Shown here piece after piece: positions 39,106 to 50,234 of a stretch of 64,000 nucleotides of DNA. Every line of letters starts with the position of its first letter. The stretch's first letter is position 1. The stretch covers positions 868,001 through 932,000 of the forward strand of contig NZ_CP114909.1 of NCBI RefSeq assembly GCF_027497355.1. The letters are read 5' to 3'. Origin of the DNA: Micromonospora sp. WMMA1947 (lineage in GTDB: Bacteria > Actinomycetota > Actinomycetes > Mycobacteriales > Micromonosporaceae). The notes beneath the pieces are model-generated. The model worked only from the letters and a program-made list of their open reading frames with translations. It was not told where the DNA came from and did no database searches. The translations under genes were made by a program, and so were the position numbers.

Positions 39106-40734
39106 TCAGCCCATGTGCGGGTAGCCGTGATCGGTCGGCGGAACGAACGTCTCCTTGATCGTCCGCGGCGACATCCAGCGGACCAGGTTGTGCCAGGAAC
39201 CCGCCTTGTCGTTGGTGCCGCTGGCCCGGGCGCCGCCGAACGGCTGCTGCCCGACCACCGCGCCGGTCGGCTTGTCGTTGATGTAGAAGTTGCCCGCCGC
39301 GTACCGCATCTTCTCCGCCACCTGGTCGACCACCCGGCGATCGGTCGCGAAGATCGACCCGGTCAGCGCGTACGGCGCGATCGACTCGGCCTGGGCGACC
39401 ACCTCGTCGAAGCGGGCGTCGTCGAAGACGTGCACGCCGAGGATCGGCCCGAAGTACTCGGTGGTGAACGTCTCGTGCGCGGCGTCGGAGCACTCGAACA
39501 GCGTCGGCCGGACGAACCAGCCGACCGAGTCGTCGGCGGTGCCCCCGGCCAGGATGCGGCAGGAGTCGTCACCCTTGATCAGCTCCAGCGCGGCGGTGTG
39601 CCGGCCGAACGCCTTGTCGTCGATCACCGCGCCGCCGAAGTTGCTGAAGTCGGTCACGTCGCCGTAGGTAAGCGAGTCGGCGGTGGCGGCGAGCCGGTCG
39701 CGCAGCCCAGCCTCCCAGATCGAGCGCGGGACGTACGCCCGCGAGGCGGCCGAGCACTTCTGCCCCTGGTACTCGTAGGCGCCCCGGATCAGCGCGGTGT
39801 GCAGCGCGTCCACGTCGGCGCTGGTGTGCGCCACCACGAAGTCCTTGCCGCCGGTCTCGCCGACCAGCCGGGGGTAGCCCCGGTAGCGGGCGATGTTGTC
39901 GCCGACGGTCTTCCACAGGTGCTGGAACACCTTCGTCGAGCCGGTGAAGTGGATGCCGGCGAGATCCGGGTCGGCGAGGACCACCTCGGAGACCTCCTCG
40001 CCGCGCCCGGTGACCATGTTGATCACGCCGGGCGGCAGGCCGGCGGCCTCGAACAGGCGCATGGTGAAGTGCGCCGCGAACTGCTGCGTCGGGGACGGCT
40101 TCCAGACCACCGTGTTGCCGAGCATGGCCGGCGCGGACGGCAGGTTGCCGGCGATCGCGGTGAAGTTGAACGGGGTGATCGCGTAGACGAAGCCCTCCAG
40201 CGGCCGGTGGTCGAGGCGGTTCCAGACCCCGGACGAGGACAGCGGCTGCTCGGCCAGGAGCCGCCGGGCGAAGTGCACGTTGAAGCGGAGGAAGTCGATC
40301 AGCTCGCACGCCGAGTCGATCTCGGCCTGGACGGCGGTCTTGGACTGACCGAGCATGGTGGCCGCGTTGAGCGTGTCCCGCCAGGGGCCGGCCAGCAGGT
40401 CGGCCGCGCGCAGGAAGATCGCGGCCCGCTCCTCGAACGGCAGCGCGCGCCACATCGGGGCGGCGTCCTTGGCGGCCTGCACGGCGGCGCGGGCGTCGTC
40501 GTGGGTGGCGTGCCCGGTGACGCCGAGGACGTGCGCGTGCTTGTGCGGCTGCACCACGTCGATCGACGCGCCGCCGGCCATCCGCCGCTCGCCGGCGATC
40601 GTCATCGGCAGCTCGATCCGCTCGGCGGCCAGTTCAGCCAGCCGCCGCTGGAGCCGTTCCCGGTCGGCGCTGCCGGGCTCGTAGTTATGCACCGGCTCGT
40701 TGAGCGGCTCGGGTACGGAGAACACGGCGTCCAT
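39106..40734 (-). CDS. pruA: L-glutamate gamma-semialdehyde dehydrogenase
   Basis: This 542-residue aldehyde dehydrogenase oxidises L-glutamate gamma-semialdehyde (the open form of P5C) to glutamate with NAD, the second step of proline catabolism. Catalytic residues are visible as Glu293 (RLVGETGGKDFV) and the nucleophile Cys327 (YQGQKCSAASR). P5C-dehydrogenase text includes ITPFNFTAIAGNLPSAPAMLGNTVVWKPS and YINDKPTGAVVGQQPFGGARASGTNDKAG near the C-terminus. No proline dehydrogenase gene is in the window. ATG 40734 gives the family N-terminus. Confidence 0.95.
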   Translation of the reverse strand: MDAVFSVPEPLNEPVHNYEPGSADRERLQRRLAELAAERIELPMTIAGERRMAGGASIDVVQPHKHAHVLGVTGHATHDDARAAVQAAKDAAPMWRALPFEERAAIFLRAADLLAGPWRDTLNAATMLGQSKTAVQAEIDSACELIDFLRFNVHFARRLLAEQPLSSSGVWNRLDHRPLEGFVYAITPFNFTAIAGNLPSAPAMLGNTVVWKPSPTQQFAAHFTMRLFEAAGLPPGVINMVTGRGEEVSEVVLADPDLAGIHFTGSTKVFQHLWKTVGDNIARYRGYPRLVGETGGKDFVVAHTSADVDALHTALIRGAYEYQGQKCSAASRAYVPRSIWEAGLRDRLAATADSLTYGDVTDFSNFGGAVIDDKAFGRHTAALELIKGDDSCRILAGGTADDSVGWFVRPTLFECSDAAHETFTTEYFGPILGVHVFDDARFDEVVAQAESIAPYALTGSIFATDRRVVDQVAEKMRYAAGNFYINDKPTGAVVGQQPFGGARASGTNDKAGSWHNLVRWMSPRTIKETFVPPTDHGYPHMG

Positions 40735-41109
40735 CTCAGGCTCCTGGCGATCTCGACGGCGACGGCGAAACCGGACCCGCGGGCGCCGGCCGGGTGGCCG
40801 GACGCCGGACACCGCGGGGTGGGGCGGCGGCGGGACCTGGCCCGATTCTGTCACGAGGCGGCCCCGCGGGACGCGCCTGCCCGAGACACCGGACAGCCCG
40901 GCCGTCTCCGGAGCTTCGGCCGCAGCCCACCCACAACCGACGAAACATCGGAGTACGCGACAACACGTCGTTGATCCTTCGGCGCGCGTCGTCCGAGGGC
41001 GACCCGAGCCCCGCCCGCCCGAGCAGCGGCGGCACGCCGCGTACGCTGGATGACCGGTGACCTGCCCGGCCCGGCGCGGGGCGATCCGGCGACCGTCGAA
41101 GGGGAGACG
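40735..41109. other. Divergent intergenic region between pruA and a membrane-protein gene
   Basis: No gene was found in these 375 bp. The less G/C-rich part (about 40930-40985) should hold the promoters. A short inverted repeat CCGACGAAACATCGG (about 40938-40952) is visible. GGGGAGACG directly precedes ATG 41110. Confidence 0.5.
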
Positions 41110-42117
41110 ATGAGCAACCAGCCCGGCAGCTCCGCGGCCGCGGAGACGGACGAGCCCGAGGCCGTCGAGCCGTCAGCCGGCGAGGCGACCACGGACGAGG
41201 CCGCCTCGACCGGGCGCCCGGAGTTCGCCCCCGGTGCCGTCGCGCTCGCCCTGGTCTCGATCGGCTGGCTCGCCGCCATGCTCTGGTCCACCCGCGAGGC
41301 GATCCACTCCACGGCTGCCGGCGTCACCGCGATCAGTCTCTCCGCGTACGCGCTGCCCGGCGTCATCACCGCGGCGCTCGTCACCGGCGCCACCGTCGCC
41401 CTGCTCGCGACCAACCGGCTGGGCCGCGCCACGCTCCGCTTCCTGGCCGCCGTCGGCACCGGCCTCCTGGTCGGGCTCGTCACCGCGGTGGCGATCAACC
41501 TGACGTACGCGGACAACGCCACCACGAACACCATCGCCGGCACCGCTGCGGCAGCCGCGATCATCGGCGGGGCGATGGCCGGCGCGCGCCAGGCCCGGGT
41601 GGTCGGCGCGATCACCCTCGCGACCCTCACCGCGCAGATCTTCGTGGTGCTGTTCAGCCGCGCCCGCGACCCGCTCTCCGACCTGTTCGGCGCCGGGGAG
41701 ACCCAGCAGTCCGTGCTCGACGCGGCGAAGTGGGTCTCGCGTACCGAATCGTTGCTCGCCGGACTCCTCGCCGGCCTGGCCGCGTACCTCTATCTCACCT
41801 GGTCCCGGCGCCGGGCGGAGCGCCGCGACGGCGTGGCGTCGCCGCTGCGCTGGCCGGCGTACCTGGTGGCCGGAGCGGGCGCAGGCCTGCTCCTGCTGCT
41901 CACCGAGGTGATCATCCGGATCGGCGGGCGCGGGCTGCTCGACCTGGCCGCAGCGCTCAGCGAGGCCGACGAGGTGGCGCAGACCGCGCTCGGCACCTCG
42001 CGGGTGGACAACGGGATCTGGGTGCTCTTCGTCGGCGCGCTGACCACGCTCATCGTCTTCGGACGCACGCTCGACCCGCGCCCGCAGGACGACGACGAGG
42101 GCGAGCCCACGGCCTGA
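41110..42117 (+). CDS. Multi-pass membrane protein of unknown function
   Basis: This 335-residue protein is not recognised. A charged, Glu/Ala-rich N-terminal stretch (about 1-38) precedes about eight membrane segments, with the soluble loop FSRARDPLSDLFGAGETQQSVLDAAKWVSRTES between the fifth and sixth. It ends in an acidic tail (DPRPQDDDEGEPTA). No transport or enzyme motif is visible. ATG 41110 follows a GGGGAG SD. It ends 2 bp from the convergent DUF6912-like gene. Confidence 0.75.
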   Translation: MSNQPGSSAAAETDEPEAVEPSAGEATTDEAASTGRPEFAPGAVALALVSIGWLAAMLWSTREAIHSTAAGVTAISLSAYALPGVITAALVTGATVALLATNRLGRATLRFLAAVGTGLLVGLVTAVAINLTYADNATTNTIAGTAAAAAIIGGAMAGARQARVVGAITLATLTAQIFVVLFSRARDPLSDLFGAGETQQSVLDAAKWVSRTESLLAGLLAGLAAYLYLTWSRRRAERRDGVASPLRWPAYLVAGAGAGLLLLLTEVIIRIGGRGLLDLAAALSEADEVAQTALGTSRVDNGIWVLFVGALTTLIVFGRTLDPRPQDDDEGEPTA

Positions 42118-42119
42118 CG

Positions 42120-42629
42120 TCAGCCGGCCTCGCGCAGCAGCAGGTCCAGCTCGGTCACGTCGTACCACTCCAGTTCGTGGTCCTCGGCGCCGTCGACGGT
42201 GAACTGGGCGTCCGGGTCGCCGGCCTGGGCCTCCACCACCACGTCGACGGCGGCGGCCACGTCCTCGACCGCGTCCGTGCCGTCCACGTGCAGCGCGGCG
42301 ACCGACTTCACCGGCACCGGCCCGGCCGGCCGGACCACGCTCGACCCCAGCTCGCCGCCGACCCGCCCGACCGCACGGGCCGGCAGGTCGGCCGAGACCA
42401 CCACCCGTCGTCGGGGCGCGGCGGGGTCGTGCCGGAGCAGGAGCAGCGCGTCCTGGGCGGCCCGGGTGAAGGCCACGTACTCCAGTTCCTCCTCGTCGCC
42501 CTCGGCGTACCACTCGCGCAGCTCCGGGGTCACGGCGTGCGCCGCCTCGGCGCTCAGCCCCTCCTCGCGCAGCCGGGCGAGCATGGGAACGGTCGCCGGC
42601 AGGTACACCCGGACAAGCTCGTCGGTCAC
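42120..42629 (-). CDS. DUF6912-like conserved actinobacterial protein
   Basis: This 169-residue soluble, acidic protein has the opening [21 protein letters not shown] and a middle [19 protein letters not shown], text I associate with the actinobacterial DUF6912 family (recognition from memory). The C-terminal part has [37 protein letters not shown] and ends [15 protein letters not shown]. Its function is unknown. GTG 42629 is the start used. It is transcribed away from the small HTH gene. Confidence 0.6.
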   Translation of the reverse strand: MTDELVRVYLPATVPMLARLREEGLSAEAAHAVTPELREWYAEGDEEELEYVAFTRAAQDALLLLRHDPAAPRRRVVVSADLPARAVGRVGGELGSSVVRPAGPVPVKSVAALHVDGTDAVEDVAAAVDVVVEAQAGDPDAQFTVDGAEDHELEWYDVTELDLLLREAG

Positions 42630-42785
42630 CGGTCACTCCCACACTCAGGCCGATCGTCGGCGGACGCCGACTCCGGGCGCCGATCATGCCGTACGCCGAG
42701 ACCGTCATACACCCGGCACCGGCGCGGGTGAAGTCTCCCGCCGGTGTGTCTCCCGAACGGGCATGCGGCGACGTCACCCGGTGAT

Positions 42786-42806
42786 GGCAAACTTAAGCAA
42801 ACGCAA
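42786..42806 (+). promoter_or_regulatory. GCAAAC direct-repeat motif upstream of the small HTH gene
   Basis: The 21 bp read GGCAAAC-TTAA-GCAAACGCAA. The GCAAAC core occurs twice, 10 bp apart, so on one face of the helix. A copy with 18 of 21 matches lies at 43117-43137 before the next gene. It ends 18 bp before the GTG start. This is a candidate binding site for the encoded HTH protein (inference). Confidence 0.6.
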
Positions 42807-42824
42807 TCAACCCCGGGAGTCACC

Positions 42825-43052
42825 GTGGAGTCGAGGTTCCTGCTGCTGTCCGACGTCGCCGCCGAGCTGAACGTCTCGGACTCGCAGGTCTACCACATGG
42901 TCCGCAGCGGCGAACTGCCCGCGATCAAGATCGGCGGCCGGGGCCAGTGGCGGGTCGAGCGCGCCCGGCTGGAGGAATACATCGAGCGCAAGTACGCCGA
43001 GACCGCCGAGTGGGTACGCGGCAACCCGCTCGGCGACCGGGACGACGAGTGA
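42825..43052 (+). CDS. Small HTH (excisionase/AlpA/BldC-like) DNA-binding protein
   Basis: This 75-residue protein is essentially one MerR-like winged HTH_17 domain: FLLLSDVAAELNVSDSQVYHMVRSGELPAIKIGGRGQWRVERARLEEYIERKYAE. It lacks a sensor domain. Such proteins serve as excisionases or, like BldC, as small developmental regulators that bind direct repeats head to tail. No integrase or other phage gene is near, which favours a regulator. GTG 42825 has GGGAG at a 5-base spacing. The paired GCAAAC motif lies upstream of this gene and of the next. Confidence 0.85.
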   Translation: MESRFLLLSDVAAELNVSDSQVYHMVRSGELPAIKIGGRGQWRVERARLEEYIERKYAETAEWVRGNPLGDRDDE

Positions 43053-43116
43053 CTCCCCGCTGACCGTGGGCCATTGACGACCGTCACACACGTCCGGGAA
43101 GATGAGAGTTGTCGGA

Positions 43117-43137
43117 GGCAAACGAAGGCAAACGCAA
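43117..43137 (+). promoter_or_regulatory. GCAAAC direct-repeat motif upstream of the Rv3235-family gene
   Basis: The 21 bp read GGCAAAC-GAAG-GCAAACGCAA and match the motif at 42786-42806 at 18 of 21 positions, including both GCAAAC cores at the same 10-bp spacing. It ends 9 bp before ATG 43147 and abuts the AAGGA ribosome-binding site, so a bound protein or transcript end could affect translation initiation. Confidence 0.6.
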
Positions 43138-43146
43138 GGATCTGAG

Positions 43147-43725
43147 ATGGTCGACACCCGCCGTCCCCGCGCAACCCGCCCGCCGGTCCGTCTCCGGCCC
43201 GCCCCGCCGCTCGACCCGCCCTGCGTCGACGAGGAGCCGCTGTGGAGTCCCGTCGGGCAGCTCACCCTCGACCTGACCGATCCGCGCCGAGGTGCCCCCG
43301 CACGCCCCGCCGGTCGCGCCCCGGACCCGGCGGTCGCCTGGCCACGCTGGACCGGCACCCCCGCGTCAGCCCTCGCGTCCGCCACGCCCGAGGGAGCCCG
43401 GGCCGCGCACCGGTTCGTCCGCACCTTCCTGGAGATCGTCAACGGCTTCCGGCCACCCGGCCAGCTCCGGCCGCTCTGCGTGCCCGAGTCGGCCGGCCCG
43501 GTCGCGGCCGAGCTGACCCGGGCGGCCCGCCGGGTGACCCCGGTCCGCCGCCGTACCGCCCGGCCAGCCCTGCTGCTGCGGCGCCTGCGGGTCTGCGAAC
43601 CCCGAGCGGGTGCGGTCGAGGCCACCGCCGTGTTCGCCGGCGCCGGTGGCGCGAGCTGGGCCGTCGCGATACGCCTGGAACGCCGCCGAGGCACCTGGCT
43701 GTGCCTCGTCCTCGACGTCCTCTGA
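43147..43725 (+). CDS. Rv3235-family protein
   Basis: This 192-residue protein has a disordered Pro/Arg-rich N-terminus (about 1-75). The compact C-terminal domain contains AHRFVRTFLEIVNGFRPPGQLRPLCVPE, LLRRLRVCEPRAGAVEATAVFAG and SWAVAIRLERRRGTWLCLVLDVL, the pattern of the actinobacterial Rv3235 family. Its role is unknown. In Mycobacterium the family member is also close to secA1, so the context is conserved (from memory). ATG 43147 has AAGGA upstream. It shares its upstream motif with the small HTH gene, suggesting joint control. Confidence 0.85.
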   Translation: MVDTRRPRATRPPVRLRPAPPLDPPCVDEEPLWSPVGQLTLDLTDPRRGAPARPAGRAPDPAVAWPRWTGTPASALASATPEGARAAHRFVRTFLEIVNGFRPPGQLRPLCVPESAGPVAAELTRAARRVTPVRRRTARPALLLRRLRVCEPRAGAVEATAVFAGAGGASWAVAIRLERRRGTWLCLVLDVL

Positions 43726-43795
43726 GCCCTCGTCGTCACCCCCGGACCTGGCTGGACGTGACGCGGCCACCCGAGCCGATCCGTGAGCGGGCGCA

Positions 43796-43900
43796 GGCTC
43801 CCGGCTCCCGGCTCCCGGCTCCCGGCTCCCGGCTCCCGGCTCCCGGCTCCCGGCTCCCGGCTCCCGGCTCCCGGCTCCCGGCTCCCGGCTCCCGGCTCCC
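43796..43900. repeat. Fifteen tandem copies of a heptamer (GGCTCCC)
   Basis: Exactly 15 uninterrupted, identical 7-bp units run from 43796 to 43900, followed by a partial unit and then directly by a hairpin. It lies in the gene-free zone between the convergent Rv3235-family and secA genes. Perfect identity points to slippage or recent expansion, so copy number is likely to vary between strains. Confidence 0.97.
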
Positions 43901-43904
43901 GGCG

Positions 43905-43954
43905 AGATCTTGGTACCAAACGGCCCCCAGAGGGGCCATTTGGTACCAAGATCT
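43905..43954. repeat. Near-perfect 23-bp-arm hairpin
   Basis: AGATCTTGGTACCAAA-C-GGCCCC (43905-43927) pairs with GGGGCC-A-TTTGGTACCAAGATCT (43932-43954) across a 4-nt loop, with one mismatch. The arm shares the GATCTTG core of the hairpins at 15324, 15468 and 44059. It could also stop transcription from either side. Confidence 0.9.
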
Positions 43955-44058
43955 TCGCCAATCCCACCACGCGGAACGTGAGTCTCGCCTGACGGAAGGC
44001 TCGTCGCGGCAACCAGCCGCACGAGGATCTCCGGCCCACACCCGCGCCTCCACCGGCG

Positions 44059-44130
44059 GCGATCTTGCACTTTCGGTCCCCCGATAACGGCACGAAACGG
44101 GCACGATGAGGGCCGAAACTGCAAGATCGC
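44059..44130. repeat. Intergenic hairpin element (CGATCTTGCA type)
   Basis: GCGATCTTGCACTTTCGG (44059-44076) and its near complement ending at 44130 pair over about 20 bp with one or two mismatches. The arm text is almost the same as that of element H3 at 15324-15397, 29 kb away, and the total length (72 bp) is nearly equal. Confidence 0.85.
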
Positions 44131-44161
44131 GGGGCAGGCCGGGCGGGCGGGGACGGGCGAG

Positions 44162-44187
44162 GGGCCCCGGCCGGGAGGCCGGGGCCC
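44162..44187. terminator. Hairpin terminator after secA
   Basis: GGGCCCCGGCC (44162-44172) and GGCCGGGGCCC (44177-44187) form a perfect 11-bp stem with loop GGGA, 22 bp past the secA stop. Confidence 0.8.
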
Positions 44188-44208
44188 GTCGGGGCGCTCG
44201 TTCGGGGG

Positions 44209-47118
<2,910 letters not shown>

Positions 47119-47278
47119 GGATCAACGCTCCCCTAGACGGTCTCGAACCATCGTAGGCGCTCCGACGCGACGATGGTCACTGGTGGCGGCGGTCCGGGCC
47201 CCGGAACCCGACATAACGCCGCGACCGTCCGCCACCGGCCGCTAATCGGGTTACGCCGTGCGCGAACGATCCGGCACG

Positions 47279-48445
47279 ATGGCTCGGATGGAGCCTGTGG
47301 AGATCATCGAGGACGGCCTGCTGCTGCGCCCGTGGCGTGCGGAGGACGCCGACGCGGTGTACCGCGCCTGCCAGGATCCGGACATCCAGCGCTGGACCAC
47401 CGTACCTCGCCCGTACCTGCCGGAGCACGCGACCGAGTACGTCACCACGATCAGCGCCACCGCCTGGGCCGAGGGCACCGGGGCGCTGTTCGCGGTCTGC
47501 GACGCCGGCACCGGTGAGCTGCTCGCCTCGTTCGGCCTGGTCTCCGTCGACCGCGCGCGGGACTCGGCCGAGGTGGGCTACTGGACCGCGCCGTGGGCCC
47601 GGGGCCGGGGCGTCGCGGTCCGCGCCACCCGCGCGCTCGCCCGCTGGGCGTTCGACGCGCTCAAGCTGCGCCGGCTCACCTGGCAGGCCGAGATCGGCAA
47701 CCACGCCTCCCGGCTGGTCGCGCTGCGCGCCGGCTTCCGGATCGAGGGTGAGCTGCGTTTGGCCCACCCCTCCGAGGGTGGCCGGCCCGAGGGCTGGATC
47801 GGCTCGCTGCTCCCCGGCGAGGTCGCCGCTGCGGGCGACCCGGTCCCCTACGGCCCGGACACGCTCCAGGCCCGCCGCGCGGCGGTCTTCGGCCGGCCGC
47901 AGCCGGTCCTGTTCGCCACCGCCGGGGCCACCGAGCTGCGACTGCGGGCGCTGGAGGAACGCGACCTGGCCGCGGTGACCCGTACCTGCCAGGACGAGCA
48001 GACGATCCGCTGGACCACGGTGCCGCACCCGTACCGGCCGGAGCACGCGGAGGGTTTCCTGCGCGACCTGGTGCGCCCGGCCTGGGCGCGGGGCACCGCC
48101 GCGACGTTCGCCGTGGCCGACCCGGACGACACCTACGTCGCCTCGATCGACCTGCGCATCCTCCCCAACGACCCGCTGGTGGCCGACGTGGGCTACATGA
48201 CCGCGCCGCACGCCCGCGGCCGGGGCTACCTGCCGGCCGCGCTCACCGCTGTCTGCGCCTGGGGCTTCACCACGCTCGGCCTGGCCCGGATCGAGTGGCG
48301 CGCGAACGTGGGCAACACCGCCTCCCGGCGGGCCGCCGAGAAGGCCGGTTTCACCGTCGAGGGCACGCTGCGCGGCGGCGTCCAGCACCGCGGCGAGCGG
48401 CAGGACGTCTGGATCGGCGCCCTGCTGCCGGGTGACCTGACGTGA
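47279..48445 (+). CDS. Protein with two tandem GNAT (RimJ/RimL-type) domains
   Basis: This 388-residue protein holds two RimJ/RimL-like acetyltransferase domains. The first (about 5-175) has LLLRPWRAEDADAVYRACQDPDIQRWTTVP and the CoA loop WARGRGVAVRATRAL. The second (about 215-385) has LRLRALEERDLAAVTRTCQDEQTIRWTTVPHPY and HARGRGYLPAALTAV. The halves resemble each other closely in the WTTVP region, so they arose by internal duplication. Substrates are unknown; N-terminal or small-molecule acetylation is possible. ATG 47279 or ATG 47288 may start it. Its stop overlaps the next gene by 4 bp. Confidence 0.85.
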   Translation: MARMEPVEIIEDGLLLRPWRAEDADAVYRACQDPDIQRWTTVPRPYLPEHATEYVTTISATAWAEGTGALFAVCDAGTGELLASFGLVSVDRARDSAEVGYWTAPWARGRGVAVRATRALARWAFDALKLRRLTWQAEIGNHASRLVALRAGFRIEGELRLAHPSEGGRPEGWIGSLLPGEVAAAGDPVPYGPDTLQARRAAVFGRPQPVLFATAGATELRLRALEERDLAAVTRTCQDEQTIRWTTVPHPYRPEHAEGFLRDLVRPAWARGTAATFAVADPDDTYVASIDLRILPNDPLVADVGYMTAPHARGRGYLPAALTAVCAWGFTTLGLARIEWRANVGNTASRRAAEKAGFTVEGTLRGGVQHRGERQDVWIGALLPGDLT

Positions 48446-49548
48446 CGCCGGAGACGATCGAGGGGTACGGCGTACGGCTGCGGCCGTGCCACCTCGCGGA
48501 CGTACCGGACATGGTGGCCGGGTGCGCCGACCCGGAGATCCGCCGGTTCATGCCCCTGCTGCCCGATCCCTACGACGAAGACGCCGCCCGCTGGTGGATC
48601 ACCGAGGGCGCGCCGGCCGCGTGGGCGGCGGGTGGGTCCGCGTACACGATCGCCGACCCGGACAGCGACCGGCTGCTCGGCAGCATCGGTCTGACCCGGC
48701 TCAGCGCGGAGCGGGCGACGTACGAGATCGGCTACTGGGTGGGACCGGCGGCGCGCGGCCGGGGTGTGGCCACGGCCGCCACCCGGCTGCTGACCGAGCG
48801 GGCGTTCGCCGCCGGGGCGGCCCGGCTGGAACTGCTGACCCGGACCGAGAACGTGGCGAGCCAGCGCATTGCCCTGGCCTGCGGCTACCGGCACGAGGGC
48901 GTACGCCGGGCGGCGGGCACGGACGCGGGCGGCGTACGCCAGGATCTGATCGCCTGGGTGCGGGTGGCCGACGACCCGCCCGGGCCGGTCGCCCGCCTGC
49001 TGCCGGACCTGCCGGACGGCCGGCTCACCGACGGCGTGGTGACGCTGCGCCCGGTGGAGCCGGCGGACACGGACGCGCTGTACCGGCTGCACTCGCTGCC
49101 GGAGGTGGTGGCGAACCGGGTGCCGCCGGTGCCGCCGCAGCGGGCGGCGCTCGCGCGCCGCTGCCGGCTGGCGGCGAGCCGCTGGCTGGCCGGCGAGGCC
49201 GCCGACCTGGCGATCCTCGACGCTGCCACCGGCGCTGTGGTGGGCGGCTGCGCGTTGTTCTACGACGAGCCCGCCACCGGCCAGGCGATGATCGGCTACA
49301 GCCTGCTGCCCGAGGCGCGCGGGCGCGGGCTGGCGGCCCGGACGGTCCGGCTGGTCGCCGGGTGGGCGTTCGGCATCGGGGTGGCCCGGCTCTGGGCCGG
49401 CACACGGCCGGACAACATCGCCTCGCAGCGGGTGCTGGAACGGGCCGGCTTCCGGCGGGAAGGGCTGTTGCGCGGCCGGCTGCCGGGCCCGGACGGCGTC
49501 CGCGTCGACTCGGTGGTCTACGGCCGGCTGGCCGCCGACGAGAACTGA
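48442..49548 (+). CDS. Second protein with two tandem GNAT domains
   Basis: This 368-residue protein has the same two-domain plan as its upstream neighbour. Domain 1 has VRLRPCHLADVPDMVAGCADPEIRRFMPLLPDPY and AARGRGVATAATRLL; domain 2 has VTLRPVEPADTDALYRLHSLPEVVANRVPPVPP and EARGRGLAARTVRLV. The loop residues RGRG are intact in both. The GTG start lies in a GTGA overlap with the upstream stop, so four GNAT domains are made from one coupled transcript. Domain 2 of this protein is the most divergent. The stop borders a perfect bidirectional terminator. Confidence 0.85.
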   Translation: MTPETIEGYGVRLRPCHLADVPDMVAGCADPEIRRFMPLLPDPYDEDAARWWITEGAPAAWAAGGSAYTIADPDSDRLLGSIGLTRLSAERATYEIGYWVGPAARGRGVATAATRLLTERAFAAGAARLELLTRTENVASQRIALACGYRHEGVRRAAGTDAGGVRQDLIAWVRVADDPPGPVARLLPDLPDGRLTDGVVTLRPVEPADTDALYRLHSLPEVVANRVPPVPPQRAALARRCRLAASRWLAGEAADLAILDAATGAVVGGCALFYDEPATGQAMIGYSLLPEARGRGLAARTVRLVAGWAFGIGVARLWAGTRPDNIASQRVLERAGFRREGLLRGRLPGPDGVRVDSVVYGRLAADEN

Positions 49549-49576
49549 GGACGGGCCCCACGCGGGGCCCGTCCTC
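49547..49576. terminator. Perfect bidirectional terminator
   Basis: GAGGACGGGCCCC (49547-49559) and GGGGCCCGTCCTC (49564-49576) are exact complements around loop ACGC. The stem begins in the stop codon of the GNAT gene and lies 14 bp from the hpf stop, ending both convergent units. Confidence 0.9.
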
Positions 49577-49589
49577 ACCGGTCAAGGGG

Positions 49590-50234
49590 TCACGCGTCGA
49601 GCTGGATGATCCCGTAGTCGTACGCGTGCCGCCGGTAGACCACGCTCGGGCGGCCGGACTCCTTGTCCTGGAACAGGTAGAAGTCGTGACCGACCAGTTC
49701 CATCTGGAACAGCGCGTCGTCGACGGTCATCGGTTCGGCGGGGTGGACCTTCGCCCGGGCGATGTGCCACGGCTGGTCGTCGGGTTCGCTGTAGCTGCCC
49801 TCGTCGGGCCGTTCGGCGACCGCTGTGGCGGTGCCGGTGCCGTCGAGCGCCGCCAGGCCGGGGCCGTCGAGGTCGGCCACGGGCAGGCCGGCGGTCGCGG
49901 CGGCCACGGAGATCGGCGCATGCCGCCCGCGGTGTACCCGGCGACGGTCCGCCGCGCGCCGGAATCGCGTGTCCAGCTTGGCGATGGCGGCGTCGAGCGC
50001 GCTGTAGAAGTCGTTCGTGCAGGCCTCGGCCCGGATCACCGGGCCGCGCGTCACGCACGTGATCTCCACCCGCTGGCAGGTGTCCGCCTGGCGTGGATTG
50101 CGCTCGTGGAACAACTCGACGTCCACGCGAATGAGCTTCTGGTCGTAGCGTTCGATTTTCGCGAGCTTCTCGGCTACGTGCACCCGGTAATGGTCCGGCA
50201 CTTCGACGTTACGGCCCTTGACCACGATGTCCAC
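49590..50234 (-). CDS. hpf: Long-form ribosome hibernation promoting factor
   Basis: This 214-residue protein has an N-terminal S30AE/HPF domain (1-100; MDIVVKGRNVEVPDHYRVHVAEKLAKIERY, RVEITCVTRGPVIRAEACTNDFYSALDAAIAKLDTRFRR). A variable linker follows (about 105-155), then the C-terminal dimerisation domain (about 160-214; HIARAKVHPAEPMTVDDALFQMELVGHDFYLFQDKESGRPSVVYRRHAYDYGIIQ). Long HPF pairs 70S ribosomes into inactive 100S dimers in stress or stationary phase. The GTG start has GGAGG upstream. The 250-bp region to comF (50235-50485) shows no gene and probably holds its promoter. Confidence 0.95.
   Translation of the reverse strand: MDIVVKGRNVEVPDHYRVHVAEKLAKIERYDQKLIRVDVELFHERNPRQADTCQRVEITCVTRGPVIRAEACTNDFYSALDAAIAKLDTRFRRAADRRRVHRGRHAPISVAAATAGLPVADLDGPGLAALDGTGTATAVAERPDEGSYSEPDDQPWHIARAKVHPAEPMTVDDALFQMELVGHDFYLFQDKESGRPSVVYRRHAYDYGIIQLDA

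Noticed and set aside
42825..43052. Prophage excisionase
   Set aside because: The HTH domain is excisionase-like, but no integrase, attachment site or phage gene is near, and the neighbours are core genes.
43796..43900. CRISPR array
   Set aside because: The repeats are contiguous 7-mers without spacers; no cas genes are present, and the Cas4-like nuclease is 39 kb away with no array near it.
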